The translations under genes were made by a program, and so were the position numbers. A stretch of DNA of 64,000 nucleotides from Dicyema japonicum (taxonomy: Eukaryota > Dicyemida > Rhombozoa > Dicyemidae): NCBI GenBank assembly GCA_011109175.1, contig RDEW01000009.1, forward strand, positions 640,875 through 704,874. Reading direction: 5' to 3'. Numbering within the stretch: position 1 is the first letter of the stretch; the number at the start of each line of letters is the position of its first letter. Positions 45,844 through 57,060 of this stretch are shown here, piece after piece. Below the pieces are notes generated by a model. That model made no database searches, was not told the origin of the DNA, and worked only from the letters and a program-made list of their open reading frames with translations.

Positions 45844-47330
45844 GTGATGGAAAACGTGTTGGTGTCCGGAGATTTTAATGCCAAGCACCCTTCGTGGTAT
45901 GAGAAACAACCTCCAGACATAAGGGGACTTCATATCTCCCAATTAGAAAATCTGTCCACTATGAACTACCCAATTAGGAATACACGATCCCCGTATAATA
46001 CCAAGGATTCGGTTACATCACCGGATATTACGTTATGTTCACCACGGCTTGCTCCGCTTATATGCTGGTCTGTGAACTGACTTACGAAGCGACCATAATC
46101 CCATTCTGATCAAGATCAATTGTACACCAATGACGCGGTCAAAACACATTATTTTTTATGACTATATTAATGCTGACTGGACAAGATTCAGAAGATATGT
46201 GGATTCGGCCCTGCGTCCAGACAAGAATCCTAGAAAGGATAGTTATGATACTCACGCGACATTCCCTCCCGGATGCCAGATTTCAGCATGGTTTTAAAGA
46301 GGGACGATCAACTATCACACACCTACCTACATTAAAGAAGTTCATAGAAAATGGCCTTAACAAAAGACCATGACAGAAAAAGACGATTGTATGCTCAATT
46401 GATATCCAGAAGGCTTTTGACTCAGTTTTGAGGAAAATTATCACGCACAAGATATATTCGTCGAACATTGACGCAAACCTGAAATTGTGGTTGGGAAATT
46501 TCTTGAGTGGCCGACGAGGACGAGTACACTATGGCAATCGATGTTCCGTACCGAGACTATTAGCAAAGGGCGTTCTTCAGGGCTCCCCATTATCTCCTCT
46601 CTTGTTTAACGTTATGATGGATGACTTGCCACTCCCTCAGGGGGACAATGACATATTATTAACGTATGCTGATGATATAGTCATTGCCTCGAGGGATGTG
46701 AGTATTGTGGAGGCAACTGAATAATCTAAGTTTATGGCTTTAGGAAAATCAATTGACTGCTAGCCCGGAAAAGTCGGTGTTGACCCTATTCACGACAAAC
46801 AGAAGACTAGGGAAAGTATCAATTGACGTCACACTGGATGGGAAGATTATCCTTCAAAACAATTACCAGAAAATCATGGGAGTTACCTTTGACACCTTCT
46901 TAACTTTTACAAAACATGTCGAAAATATGTTATTGACTTGTACGAGGAAAATCAACTTCCTGAAGGCGTTCTTGGGAAACCTAAGAGACAAAAAAGGTCT
47001 GAGTAATCTGGAGGTCATATACAAACAGTTCATCGAGGCTACAATAGGATACGCATGTAATATCTGGGGATCTAACCTTTCTGCAACGAATTTGGACAAG
47101 ATATGCAACATTCAAGTGAAGGCAGCAAACCTACTAAGGAAATATTCCAGAGTGAAATTCTGCCAAAGAAACCTAGAAAATATGATAGAGGCGACTGGAA
47201 CAGTGCTTCTGCGAAAGACTCGAGTATGCGGACCCCGTCCATATCGGAAATGTGCAGAAACGCAGTCGGAACACCGAGAAAAGATGCGGAGACTGTTGAG
47301 GGAGGCTGGGATTACCTGAATTTTGTTATT
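45844..47330 (+). pseudogene. LINE with endonuclease end, RT and C-terminus
   Basis: The plus strand starts inside the endonuclease: VLVSGDFNAKHPSWYEKQPP (GDFN) and DSVTSPDITLC. After a deletion come RT fingers (RILERIVMILTRHSLPDARF, QHGFKEGRSTITHL), motif A CSIDIQKAFDSVLRKI, LWLGNFLSGRRGRVHYGN, KGVLQGSPLSPLLFN and TYADDIVIASRDVS (YADD). The C-terminus reads INFLKAFLGNL, then ATIGYACNIWGSNLS, ending EHREKMRRLLREAGIT. Frames change at about 46,080, 46,370 and 46,720. It lies head-to-head with the LINE at 42.3-45.8 kb; only nine bases separate them. Confidence 0.75.
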
Positions 47331-47786
47331 TTGGATTTGACGGTGGTTTTTTGGTTCAATAAACTAAAATATTTATTTCCAGGATCACCGAGTTAAAGGA
47401 AAAGAGAGTCCTCAACTAACTATTGATCCCAGTGTGAGGCTAGCATCACTCTCATCATATCAATTGTTGTGGAAACTCTCTAGTAGAGTAGGAAAGAGAG
47501 ATATCATTTTTGTATGCAGGCATGAATGTCATCTCCTTGGACAGATGAACCACATAATGTCTTAATGATTAAAATTTAAGTAATACTTATAAACCTGTTA
47601 TAACTACATATGTTTATTAGCGTATAATCGATCTAAATATTAAGAGAATTATTCAACGTAATCTAGTATGGAGGTTATATTAAATAAGGTCTCAGACAAG
47701 GAAAAAAGGTACCTAAACTCAGTTTTGGAGAGAAATGACCAAGTTATGATTAGGGAACATAATAGAATACAGTTCTCTTAACAAAT
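47218..47786 (+). repeat. Inverted duplicate, arm 2 (partner at 33,421-33,977)
   Basis: This arm contains, in order, the LINE C-terminus and stop, the AATAAACTAAAATATTTATT tail, element B in minus orientation (about 47,375-47,570), AT-rich sequence and the first 37 codons of an RT frame (MEVILNKVSDKEKRYLNSVL). It ends abruptly at ATACAGTTCTCTTAACAA. Here the LINE 3' end is continuous with its own RT upstream, so this arm looks closer to the original arrangement. Confidence 0.85.
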
Positions 47787-47799
47787 TAACTGTAGAAAA

Positions 47800-49050
47800 C
47801 TTCAGAAAGGATTATTTTTATCAAAAACATTGATTATAAACTTTTCTACGAATACGATATGTTGTGAAATATGCAGGTGGTTCTCCGATTCAAAGAGAAT
47901 GATATATTGTTCGAAATGTGGAATTCTTATTTGCCAAAAGTGCCATCAGAGTATCTCCAAGTCAGGAAATTCTGAGATTTGTCACTGGTGCTACATGTAT
48001 TGCGTGAATGAACATTTTAGAGAATTCAAAAAAATCATGAAATGGCATCATCAATTTAGAAATATTTCATTCCGAAAATTATATTTTGGTATTTTTAGTT
48101 TACGGTAAACGAATAGTTGGAGACAATCTCGTCAGCATGATTGGGGACACTGAGAATGCTAACATTAAAAAGTTGTTTTGAGGGAGGAGTTTAGTGAACA
48201 ATTTTTGAAAAAATATGTTAATAAAATGAAAATGAAAGCTACAAAGAAATATAAGAAAGTTGATTCACAGACAGCTGAAAACGATCAGAACGGAGGCATT
48301 TATTTGAAATTAAAATATGACAAAGATGCAGAAAAACTAAGAATTTACATAAATCAAATCGAGGAACCACCAAGTGGCAAAGTTAGCCAATGGAATGCAG
48401 CCATAATTTTACTCCCCGACGTTGATAATTCAACCAAAGTCAAATTCAAATTAAACGATAAAAATAAAAATTTGCCTGACAAGTTTATTGAAGTTTCAAT
48501 TGTCTAATCAATTTTAAGTATCACGTGGCCGAATATCAAGTAAATTCTATGAGTGTCTTTATTCAATTCACAGCTAAAATGCTATGGAAAAGTCGAATTG
48601 TTTATTCTACAGAGACCCATGTTGCTATGGTAGAAAATAACTTACAGTACTGGGCTCCATTTCAAAAAAATGTAAAAATTAATTACCTAATTTGGGCTAT
48701 TTCGAAATCTCAATATGCTTTAAGATTACGTCTCATGGTATCAATTGAAGAAGAGAAATTTACGATTATCGTAAATTCTCTGTTTGGTATGAAAGAATCA
48801 AAATCAACGTGCTATAAAATTATTTTGTAATATTAACTTAAAATCTAGAACCGCTAACAATTCTATTTTGGAGGGTCAAAGAGATATACTTGGAAAGAAG
48901 TGGATTATTTTTGATGAAAAGTTTAAATTTGGAAATTACCCCAAATATGAGAAAATCGAAGTCGATATTCTCAGAGTGAAGGGAGTGAAAACAGTAATAT
49001 CAAGGGATCTAATTGAATTAAAGAAAAGTCAGGGTTTATTTAATTTATAG
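47800..49050 (+). CDS. Rabphilin/RIM-like protein: FYVE-type zinc finger plus two C2 domains
   Basis: Vesicle-traffic protein of the Rab-effector type. The first exon encodes eight zinc-ligand Cys in CX2C pairs: CEIC, CSKC (after RWFSDSKRMIY), CQKC and CHWC. This is the spacing of the FYVE-related finger of rabphilin and RIM. Proposed introns are a 28-bp one at about 48,089-48,116, then 23, 17-21 and 22 bp (the last near 48,829-48,850). C2-like part 1 reads GGIYLKLKYDKDAEKLRIYI and NAAIILLPDVDNSTKVKFKL. C2-like part 2 reads LRLMVSIEEEKFTIIVNSL and KKWIIFDEKFKFGNY. The usual Asp-rich calcium loops are not visible, so the C2 folds may not bind calcium. The N-terminus is unresolved: sequence upstream of 47,786 is LINE. 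At least part of a Rab-binding helix may have been lost. Confidence 0.6.
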
Positions 49051-49400
49051 AATTAAACCGTCACCAAGTGGTTGTGGGGGAGAATTCAGACAAGTCTTTA
49101 GTTGAGATATTATCAGAAAAGGAAAAATGCGAACTTATCCTTTACTTGAATCCAATAAAGCACTGATACGATTACTAATAAAGTTAAGTTAACAATGATT
49201 TTTAAATTTTCAATTAATTATTGTCGTATGTCATAGCGTCCGGACTGTTGATATTGTCCTGGTTGATAAGTAAATTTTATTATTTGAAATCGCCTTAGAG
49301 TTTTACTAACCCGGACAGTGCCGATTTTCTTCAAAAAATGAAAAAAATTTGAGTCAATAAAGTGATTAAGCGAAAAAAAAGTTTAAAATAGAAAAGGTCC
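49051..49400. other. No gene seen
   Basis: The 3' flank of the FYVE-C2 gene. A/T-rich, no motif. Confidence 0.35.
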
Positions 49401-49760
49401 CTTAGAGTTAAGATTTATGATTAAGGTTTATGGTTAAGATTTGCTAACTTAAGAGAAAAAACAACCGATTAGATGTATCCAGTTTCCAAGGTCGCAGAAG
49501 CAGATACCTTCCAACGTCACACACAAGTACATTCAGAATCAGCGGAAAGGGAAGAAAGTATCAAGTATTTGACGTTTTGTGAACTCCTCCAATGGGGTGA
49601 GATATAAAATAGATTCTTATTTGTGCTATCCTGGCACTGTGAGACACCTGAGAAGGGAGGAAGATATGACGTCACTCAATTAGAACCAGAGAAGATAAAG
49701 AACTGCGGAAAGTAAGTGAAACCTTAGACCAAGTAGACAGTAAGAAGAATCAAAACAGGA
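49400..49760 (-). mobile_element. Element B copy, divergent
   Basis: On the minus strand it resembles the other copies: on the plus strand ATGTATCCAGTTTCCAAGG begins the 3' half, CTCCTCCAATGGGGTGAG is the central C/G hairpin, TGCTATCCTGGCACTG follows, then GACGTCACTCAATTAG near its 5' side. The tail side (49,400-49,470) has poor TAA repeats. Confidence 0.5.
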
Positions 49761-51190
49761 TTAGTGTAATTTATTTATTTAAACCTCAAAACCACCAAGA
49801 AAGGCTAAACCTACACCCACTAATTAGGTGAGTCCAGCCTCCAACATCTACAGAACTCTTCATGAATGTTCCACCAGCGACCCAACTGCCTCCCCCCCCT
49901 CCGTAAGTTCATTCTTTTGTGTCTGGAGAGGAATTTTATCGGAGTGCATTTCTTTATGGTCGAAATGAATTCCTCTGCATGTGACATCCTTTCTCTAAAT
50001 GGGTTTCCTAGCTCCTTGAGGAAACATTTCTCAACTTCGCCTCCTCTGAAAGGATTTTGTAATAGAATATATTTTTTAGAGTCCCACCGAGAAAGAAAAA
50101 CACAAATAATGTCAAAAAGTTACGTGATCCTAGTTCCACAATCAGCTGTCCCATCAAACGTCTGTGGAACTCCATTGTCTTCACTACAGGACAAAGGTGC
50201 CTTCTCATTACTGTAGAGAAATTCGATTAGAACTTTTGCCTTTGATAAGGATAGGCGATGCAGGTTTTCATCTTCCCTACAGACACGGAGAATCCGGATC
50301 CACATTTACGGGCTTCAGTAAGTAGAAGGACGGTTAATGATTCATTTTGTTGCCTCAACATACAAATAGTTATCCGATAAAAAAAGTTGATTCTGTCGAG
50401 TTATTGTCTTCACGCAACAAAGGCATACTCTACAGCCAGAACGATCGTTTGTTGGTAGACTGTTGCAATAGAGTCATCCAAATTGAAAGAGGTCTTCTGA
50501 GCATATGTACGTTCAGGTAGAATTTAACAACCTGTCATAGTCACTCAAAAAACTGAAGGAGATCTTGTTATAGGTATTTGAACAGATCCAATGAAAATTC
50601 CATATTTTTCGTTGTAACAAGTATCTCATGTGAAAAGTGTGCATGTAAATTTTGTGGCCGATATCGAAAGGAGTTTGTCTATCAACCAATCGTAGACACT
50701 ATTCACTTTCAACTGGGCGTTAGAAGTTGCGACTAACGACGTCGATTAAGTGCTGCGATGATTATAACATCCGCGTAGGAAAGTAACAAGGAGTCTTAGT
50801 TTTTGTCTGTTGGCATGTCGTGAAGGAATAGTTTTAAAAGTGTCAAGAGAGTGGAGAACCCGAGACACTCAATTTGCTAGTATTAAGTCATCTTGATCTG
50901 AGATAGCAACAGTTAACTTTTCCACATCTTGAGTGTTTGCCAACTACAGCTTAAGTTTGGGTGTATCTTTGAGGCAAAAATATTCCCAATGAGTTATTTC
51001 CTTAGAACAGTGTCGAATTTTTTATTAATGTAAATGGAGACTATCGTCATACGTATGTGAGGTGGAGTAGCATTAAACCTATTGGAAATTAATTGTGACA
51101 GCGTTAATAAGTGTGTTGTGGTCGATTTTTCAGAACAATTGTTAGAATGATATTCAATTATGATTATAATAAATATTAGATATTAAACTT
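49761..51190 (-). pseudogene. LINE 3' fragments, decayed
   Basis: At 49,770-49,860 a minus LINE tail reads (in the plus strand) TTTATTTATTTAAACCTC and AGGTGAGTCCAGCCTCCA; in protein it ends RCWRLDSPN or LEAGLT. At 49,866-50,310 there are open pieces in both strands without a clear motif. At 50,330-50,750, minus reading (HFSHEILVTTKNMEFSLDLF; LNVHMLRRPLSIW) is like the thumb part of LINE RTs and parallels 63,590-63,720. No intact frame. Confidence 0.45.
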
Positions 51191-51262
51191 ATCACCGAAT
51201 TCCTGGACCTCTCCTCTTTTATCCCCAGTGATCCTGGGGATAATAAATAATAATTTATCTTT
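51190..51262 (+). mobile_element. LINE/element B 3' terminus (stem-loop and tail)
   Basis: CCTGGACCTCTCCTCTTTTA is followed by CCCCAGTGATCCTGGGGATA, where CCCCAG and CTGGGG pair, then ATAAATAATAATTT. Only the last 70 bp of an insertion. Confidence 0.55.
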
Positions 51263-51265
51263 CTA

Positions 51266-51560
51266 TTGAAAAAAATAACTAAACTTGCTAGGTCTAGTAT
51301 CAATCTTTGGTATCTGGATGACGCAGTTCTTGGAAGTCCCCTTTACTGTCTTTTGAGATCTGTAAATTTTGCTCTCTGCTTTTTCGAGATGGCCATGCTT
51401 CTCATAAGATTTGATGGCATTAAAGTCCACTCTTCTTTGGATGTCTCAGTTCCGGCTTACCTTTCGTATCTCTTAGTTTCTTATTTCGTGGTCAGGAAGA
51501 TCTACATTCCTTTCCTGAATTTTCAACTGACTCGGTTCGGCTATTACCTGGACCCTTGAC
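51266..51560 (+). pseudogene. LINE RT active-site fragment (YLDD lineage)
   Basis: The 97-codon frame reads INLWYLDDAVLGSPLYCLLR, then FEMAMLLIRFDGIKVHS. A WYLDD box in place of YADD, followed by LG, is typical of the LINE lineage whose C-terminus contains PIAVET, found on the minus strand at 57.7-58.0 kb. It is open but short. Confidence 0.55.
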
Positions 51561-52370
51561 TAAACATCATTCCCCTCTAAAAGATTCGCAGCAGAGCCTG
51601 AATCATGTTGTATGTCAGAGATTTTTCGAATTTGGATTGACTATTTTAGTTAGTCTTTTAAGTGTTTGTAAATAAAATAAATCAGAAAAAATATTCAATA
51701 CGACCACGCTCCAATAAAACCCCAACCAACCGTGAGGCACCATCTGTTTTTAGAACAGTTTTTTTAATAAATCATTGTAAACCATTTTTAAATTGGAGAA
51801 AAGACAAAATTTGCTGTTCTTCATTCCGGCTGAAAATGATATGCATCTACGTTGTTTCCTATTAGACGAGTGAATCCGTAATCAGCGATACTTGTCTACA
51901 GGGAATCAGACGCAACCAAAAGAATTGTTAAGAACATGGATAGGTTTCTTTTCAACGATTATTTAGCGTAACTGTTTTTTACTTTTGAAATAAAGTGCGT
52001 TCCTTGCACATGCGGGGTTAGTTGTATGTTGCCTGGTTGACGATTGGTTTGGAAAAACAATGCTTTGTTGAAAATCAATGAGACAAATAGTTTCATTTGT
52101 AGGGGAACTTGAGTCATATAGCTACAACTAAAATATTGCTGTAAAAAGATAGAACAGCAAAGATGTAGTTTCCGAATTGTTCAAGGGAATGAATCCGAAT
52201 TGACTGATAAAGGGATATCAAACTTAATAGGGTTGAAAACAAAGCCGTATAGAAGGGTTCTGTCGATTCATAAAAATAACGATCTTGTAAAATCATTATT
52301 TAAAATTTGCCTCGAATCACAGCATCAAATTAAAAATAGGCTTTGGTTATAAACTTCATAGACAGAATAC
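51561..52370. other. No gene seen
   Basis: AT-rich. ORFs under 70 codons on both strands, no recognised motif. Confidence 0.4.
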
Positions 52371-52379
52371 GCATATTAT

Positions 52380-52600
52380 TAAAGTAAAAAACGGTTATAA
52401 TAACTAATCGTAGAAAGGGAACTAACGAATGTTCTTCACTTCTTGTTGTGTGTGAGTCTAGTAGACAATCCGGTTTCACAGTAAAGTGTTCACTGATGAC
52501 GCGTCACTAGTCAATCCAAACCATCGCAGATGCGTGGAACCTTCAGCCGAAATGTAGAGCAATGATATTCGAACTCGTAACAATCAGGATTTTGTCCGGC
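52380..52600 (-). mobile_element. SINE-A copy 2, degraded
   Basis: The plus strand shows TAACTAATCGTAGAAAGG, TTCACTTCTTGTTGTGTG, GACAATCCGGTTTCACAG, TCACTGATGACGCGTCAC and ATATTCGAACTCGTAAC (B-box complement). All line up with SINE-A copy 1. The A-box is lost. More diverged than copies 1 and 3. Confidence 0.65.
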
Positions 52601-52955
52601 ACTTATGCTTTTATTGATTCGGTCTATAATTACAATGTGTCTTATGGATGCACTTTTGAAAGAAATCAATCATTAAAAGCACAATTCTAATTATGCAATA
52701 ATAATCATTTAGGCCATCTCCGGACGGACAATCCTCATCTGTATTCCCTCATTCAATAAGTTTATAAAATTGGGCTGCCAGAATAGGTTGGAACCAAAAT
52801 ATTTATATATATTTAATCTTTATTAAAGATATAAAGGTGAAGGGGATAAAACTAATCAATATTGCAACATATGTATAGAAGACGGGGTTGACATAATGTG
52901 GTTCAGAAAACGAAAAAAACACGTCCGAACAAGCCCAAAAATTTATTGCTCAAAT
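52601..52955. other. No gene seen
   Basis: AT-rich spacer. Confidence 0.35.
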
Positions 52956-52959
52956 CAAA

Positions 52960-53340
52960 CATTTATTCAACTTTTTTTGCGATAACCTCGGATATACCTG
53001 TTTTATCCAGTTCCACGGTCGAAGTGAAACGTATCCATTCTCAGGATTCATATCCGCCATTATGGTAACTTGACCTTTTTGGATCCCGGCTAAGCAGGTG
53101 GATCCAATGACATCTCTAAGAAATAAAAAAGATAAAGAACAGTGAGGATGTCTTCTACCAGACCACTGTTAAATCGAAAAAACTAACTAAGTGATCCCGA
53201 CGAATGGCTTTTATCTTTGCTCGGTGTTGATCACTTGAGCCTACACAAGATCGCTGCGGGCGGGCACTTCCTTCTTGGCGTTGGTGTCCTTTCTCATTTT
53301 TTTTCAATTAGTGTCTCCAAGGGCGTCAGTGATTTGATAT
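52960..53340 (-). mobile_element. LINE/element B 3' fragments
   Basis: At 53,040-53,110 (minus) an element B segment reads TGTCATTGGATCCACCTG with GCTTAGCCGGGATCCAAAAA. At 53,170-53,290 the plus strand has ACTAACTAAGTGATCCC and CTCGGTGTTGATCACTTGAG, matching the 'EHR' C-terminus and GGGATCACTTAG 3' stem of LINEs. Partial copies. Confidence 0.45.
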
Positions 53341-53500
53341 TTTCCCTTTGTATACCTAAATAATATACCTAAAATTTAACTTGAATAATAAAAACTAAAT
53401 ATTTTATATTAATAATTTATTTAAATTTCGCTTCTTAAATTATTTAGATGAACAAATTTGTAGGAAATTATTATTTACAAATTCAAGTTGATAGACTTAT
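53341..53500. other. AT-rich spacer upstream of FAM135
   Basis: About 160 bp, nearly all A/T; likely contains the FAM135 promoter region. Confidence 0.3.
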
Positions 53501-53504
53501 TTTT

Positions 53505-55990
53505 GTAGACAAAAAATTTTCCGGGTAGTTGGTTTCATAACTAATAGTCACTATGCGTTTTGTGTTGAGATTACAAACTCCCCATTGTCGTCATTCGACT
53601 GGCACTCCTCATTTGGATTCATGTTTATGTATTTATGATGATTTAATTGTAGTGATTACTACAGATATTTCTAAAGCCTACTCTAACACATTGTATTGTG
53701 GTAAATTGTATCGGGATTTTCCGAGATACCAGTTTTCTCCAATTTCCCTGAATATTTCAATTCCAACTTCATCTATGGAGGTGCCCTCGTAGTCTAAGTT
53801 GTAGATGAACAGGATTGTATTAGAATTTAAATTGAGCCTGCTGTATTCCCAAAATGATGAAACCAACATAAAAAACGTCCATAACGAAATATATAGCAGA
53901 TTTTTTATTGTGGACCAACCCATTGATGAGCCACTGTATGATCGAAGATTAATCATATTTCCGGACTATAATATTATGATTGCTGCTGATATGATTATAC
54001 ACGCAGCATTTCTCGGGATAACTCCCGTCCATTTACTTATATTCATGTTTAGTGCCCCAGTTGACTATTTATTCGACAGACATGAAATTTCATACGGAAG
54101 AATGATTAAGCAAATATTATCGTCATACTGTGCACTGAGTGTGTTGCTAAGGAACGTTCTCTATTCTGATAATCTTAATGATGATGCTTCTTCCATTGGT
54201 GATGGGATTTATGATATTGTAGTTATCGGGGACAAGGTTTTGAAGGCTAACAAAATCATCTCAAAGTTGCAGGTAAGATAATATATTGCATATTCAGGTC
54301 GATAATCCTGAGGAGTCATATTCTCTGATAATAAATTATTCCTCGTATTATTTGGCTATGAGTTATTCACGGTGGAGACATTTGCTGTCACTCACTAGTG
54401 ACAATTGTCGGCGATATTTGAATGAGAAAGCCCACCATAAAAGAGTTTAATGACATTTAACTTGATTAGATGGAATGGCTTATTGAGGACTGTTTTCTGC
54501 AAATTAGGTATGACTATTAATTATCACAGATCCTTTGAGGAATTAACTCAGGGGACAAACTCATTGCATTTGCTGGTAGAACACGTTAAACTGATAAATA
54601 AGCCACCACTTTCATGTTTAGATATTGATTTGATACCAAATATGATTATACTTGAAGAAATATTCATCCCTAGTGGTATTAGGTGTGTTTTAATGCCACA
54701 GAACTATCAGAGAAATTTAACCGAGTCTATCAACCCATTGTTAATCATTGGCAAACTGGTGAAGAACCTGTTAAAAGAAGCATTTGTAACTTCCTGTCAT
54801 TATCTCCAACCGTATCAAACTCAAGTATCCTAGCACACGTGACCTCATTATCCCCACCTGATAGTAAAGAACTACTTGAGGAGTGCAACAGTATATGATT
54901 GAAGCTTATGTTAGTTTTGCTGAGTTGTCACTTACCAAAAATACTTCCATTTGAAAAACAAAACTACAAAGACGTTGATTTCGCTCCTTTTGAATCCATG
55001 TTTCATGGATTTTCATACAAAGCTGCTTGTGTACCAGCATCATTAGTGGATAAAACCTTCTATTCTGGAACATCAGGCACATTTAGTTGTAGCTATCCAT
55101 GGACTGGAAGGTTTTCTTATTTATGATTACAGGATCATGGATGGACATGTCATATTTGCGTGCATATATAGAACTAACCGGAAATAAGGCAGAAAAGGGT
55201 TCATTAGTCTTTCTACCTTGTCGGAGTATCGGTGGAGTAATTTAACTGCTTAATTGTAGGAAGTGAGCTTTATGGATATGGAATTAATAGCCGCGAAAGT
55301 TTGTGACGAAATATTATTTTTTATACAAACCAATCGATTATCCCCATCTCGAATTTCGTTTATTGGTCACTCAATGGGAGCTATAATTGCGAGAATTGTT
55401 GTTGTTCTTCCTTCATTTAGCCACATCTCCCATCTGCTTTACACTTATATATCATTTGCTGGTCCTCATTTGGGAGTCATTCCTCATACTAGTTGGATTG
55501 TGAGCACAGGTTGGTTCATAATTTATTTCAGGCCTCAATTTTATCCAAAGGTTTAAGAAGTCAAAGGCTATATATCAAATGCAGTTAAGAGATGATCCAA
55601 ATCCACGCAAATGCTTGATGTATCGTCTCAGCAATCAACAGGGACTTGCTATGTTCAGATCTGTCATCCTTGTGGCTATCCCTCAGGACAAGTATGTTCC
55701 ACTCCATTCTGCCAGACTTGATCCTCTTCCGTCCAATCTCGCGTCATCTCGTTTATGTAAGATTATTATCAATATCAGCCGGCATATATGAAGAAATGAT
55801 GAGAAATATTATCAACTCATTCACACTCGCATCAGGCCGATGTGTGTTGATACGCTATACTGCGTATAGTCAGGCTTTCGCTGGAGGTTCATTTCTTGAC
55901 TTGGGTCGTACTGCTCATATTGCTGGAGTCGATTGCGAATTATTCATTGAAAAACTTTTTGAAATATTTCTTAATAGATTTTTCAAATAA
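53505..55990 (+). CDS. FAM135: FAM135-family protein (DUF676 alpha/beta-hydrolase)
   Basis: Conserved metazoan protein with an N-terminal FAM135 region and a C-terminal lipase-like alpha/beta hydrolase; its substrate is not established. A 23-bp intron near 53,527-53,549 yields GHYAFCVEITNSPLSSF. The mid region includes FPDYNIMIAADMIIHAAFLG, like the family's conserved N-terminal block. The hydrolase part has VVAIHGLEGSWMDMSYLRAY across a 22-bp intron at about 55,112-55,133, a 23-bp intron at 55,237-55,259, the nucleophile elbow RISFIGHSMGAIIARIV (GHSMG Ser), the strand ISFAGPHLGV, and SVILVAIPQDKYVPLHSARL with the expected Asp and His region. It ends FLDLGRTAHIAGVDCELFIE and a stop near 55,990. 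Several frame changes between pieces can be explained by tiny introns. The extreme N-terminus is not fixed. Confidence 0.82.
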
Positions 55991-56280
55991 ATTAATTTTT
56001 TTATTTACAATTAATTAATTCAGGGACTTTTAATATGATAAAAAGTTTAAAATATTATTACAGTTAATAATGATGCTGGTTATTTGAGCGAATCTCTCTC
56101 GCCATCCCGAGAGGGAATAGCCACACAGTCAGGGCGGCCGCTGTTGACCTTTTAAAACCCTTGCTGCCATCAAAAGTATAAAAATGATAAAAAAATTTGG
56201 GAAATTTAGTAAATATTTATAAGTATTTTTCCACGTGTCCGACAATAATCGGGTAAAAATTTATAATTTTTACAGTTTAA
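55991..56280. other. No gene seen
   Basis: The 3' flank of FAM135: A/T-rich, with a short GC-rich island near 56,095-56,150 that has no assigned identity. Confidence 0.35.
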
Positions 56281-56430
56281 TTTGTTAACCCCGGAACCAC
56301 AAGAAAGAGAATAAGAGTTATTTTCAAAATTAAGTGACCCCGGTGTCCATACCAAGTTTCCACTCAGAATCCTAGATTAATTTCCACAAAGGGAAAGGTT
56401 TCTTCTATCTTGTCAGGCTTTTAGATACAT
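56281..56430 (-). mobile_element. Element B/LINE 3' fragment
   Basis: The plus strand reads TTAACCCCGGAACCACAAG, AAAGAGAATAAGAG, AAGTGACCCCGG and AAGTTTCCACTCAGAATCC. This is the complement of the element B 3' terminus, as at 58,595. Truncated to about 150 bp. Confidence 0.5.
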
Positions 56431-56599
56431 TCTGAATTATGTACAAGGGAATGTTCATGAGACTCGCCCATTTTGAGGAAGTCTTGCTGGTATTCCATGA
56501 GGTATTCCATGAATGACGCGTTCAGCGTTTTCCGTAGCAGTGATATGTGAGTCAGCTCAATAATATTCTGTAACACAAAATAAATTTTAGTGTAAGCTA

Positions 56600-57060
56600 T
56601 ATCAAGTTTTCACTGTCTGAGTGATACATACATCTATCCATATCCGCCATTGCGGGAACAGACTGGCGAACGCTCTGTCTCGCCTCAGTTCTACCGAGAA
56701 AGCTCGTAGTACCTACAAAGGTCCTGTAATTTTCTACAATAAGTTTTTGTCACTGAGGGACAAAGCTCTCCTCGTTGACGAACTGGATGTTGTTTCGTCG
56801 TTTGGGTCAGCAATCAAAAGTTGAAGACGTCACAATGAAGTATTCTGGAGTTATCTCAAAGTCATACCTTTCTGGGTCGCAGATTATGATTTACTTCACT
56901 ATACTAAGTGAAGATAACCTGACCACTAGGAAAATTGATCGTTTTGCGAAAGAAGGGAGAAAGCTCCCTGTTGCAAAGATGGCTATCAGTTAGAATGCGT
57001 AAGCAACGTCCCTCATATGCTTGGGACTTGAGATTGGACAAAACAATATTTTTGCTAATG
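56600..57060 (+). pseudogene. LINE C-terminal module (YLDD/PIAVET lineage), decayed
   Basis: The plus frame HIRHCGNRLANALSRLSSTE with AALLVDELDVVSSFG-like sequence resembles the Cys-rich segment after the RT in the lineage with WYLDD and PIAVET boxes. Downstream pieces in other frames are decayed. The assignment is by layout and partial similarity only. Confidence 0.4.
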
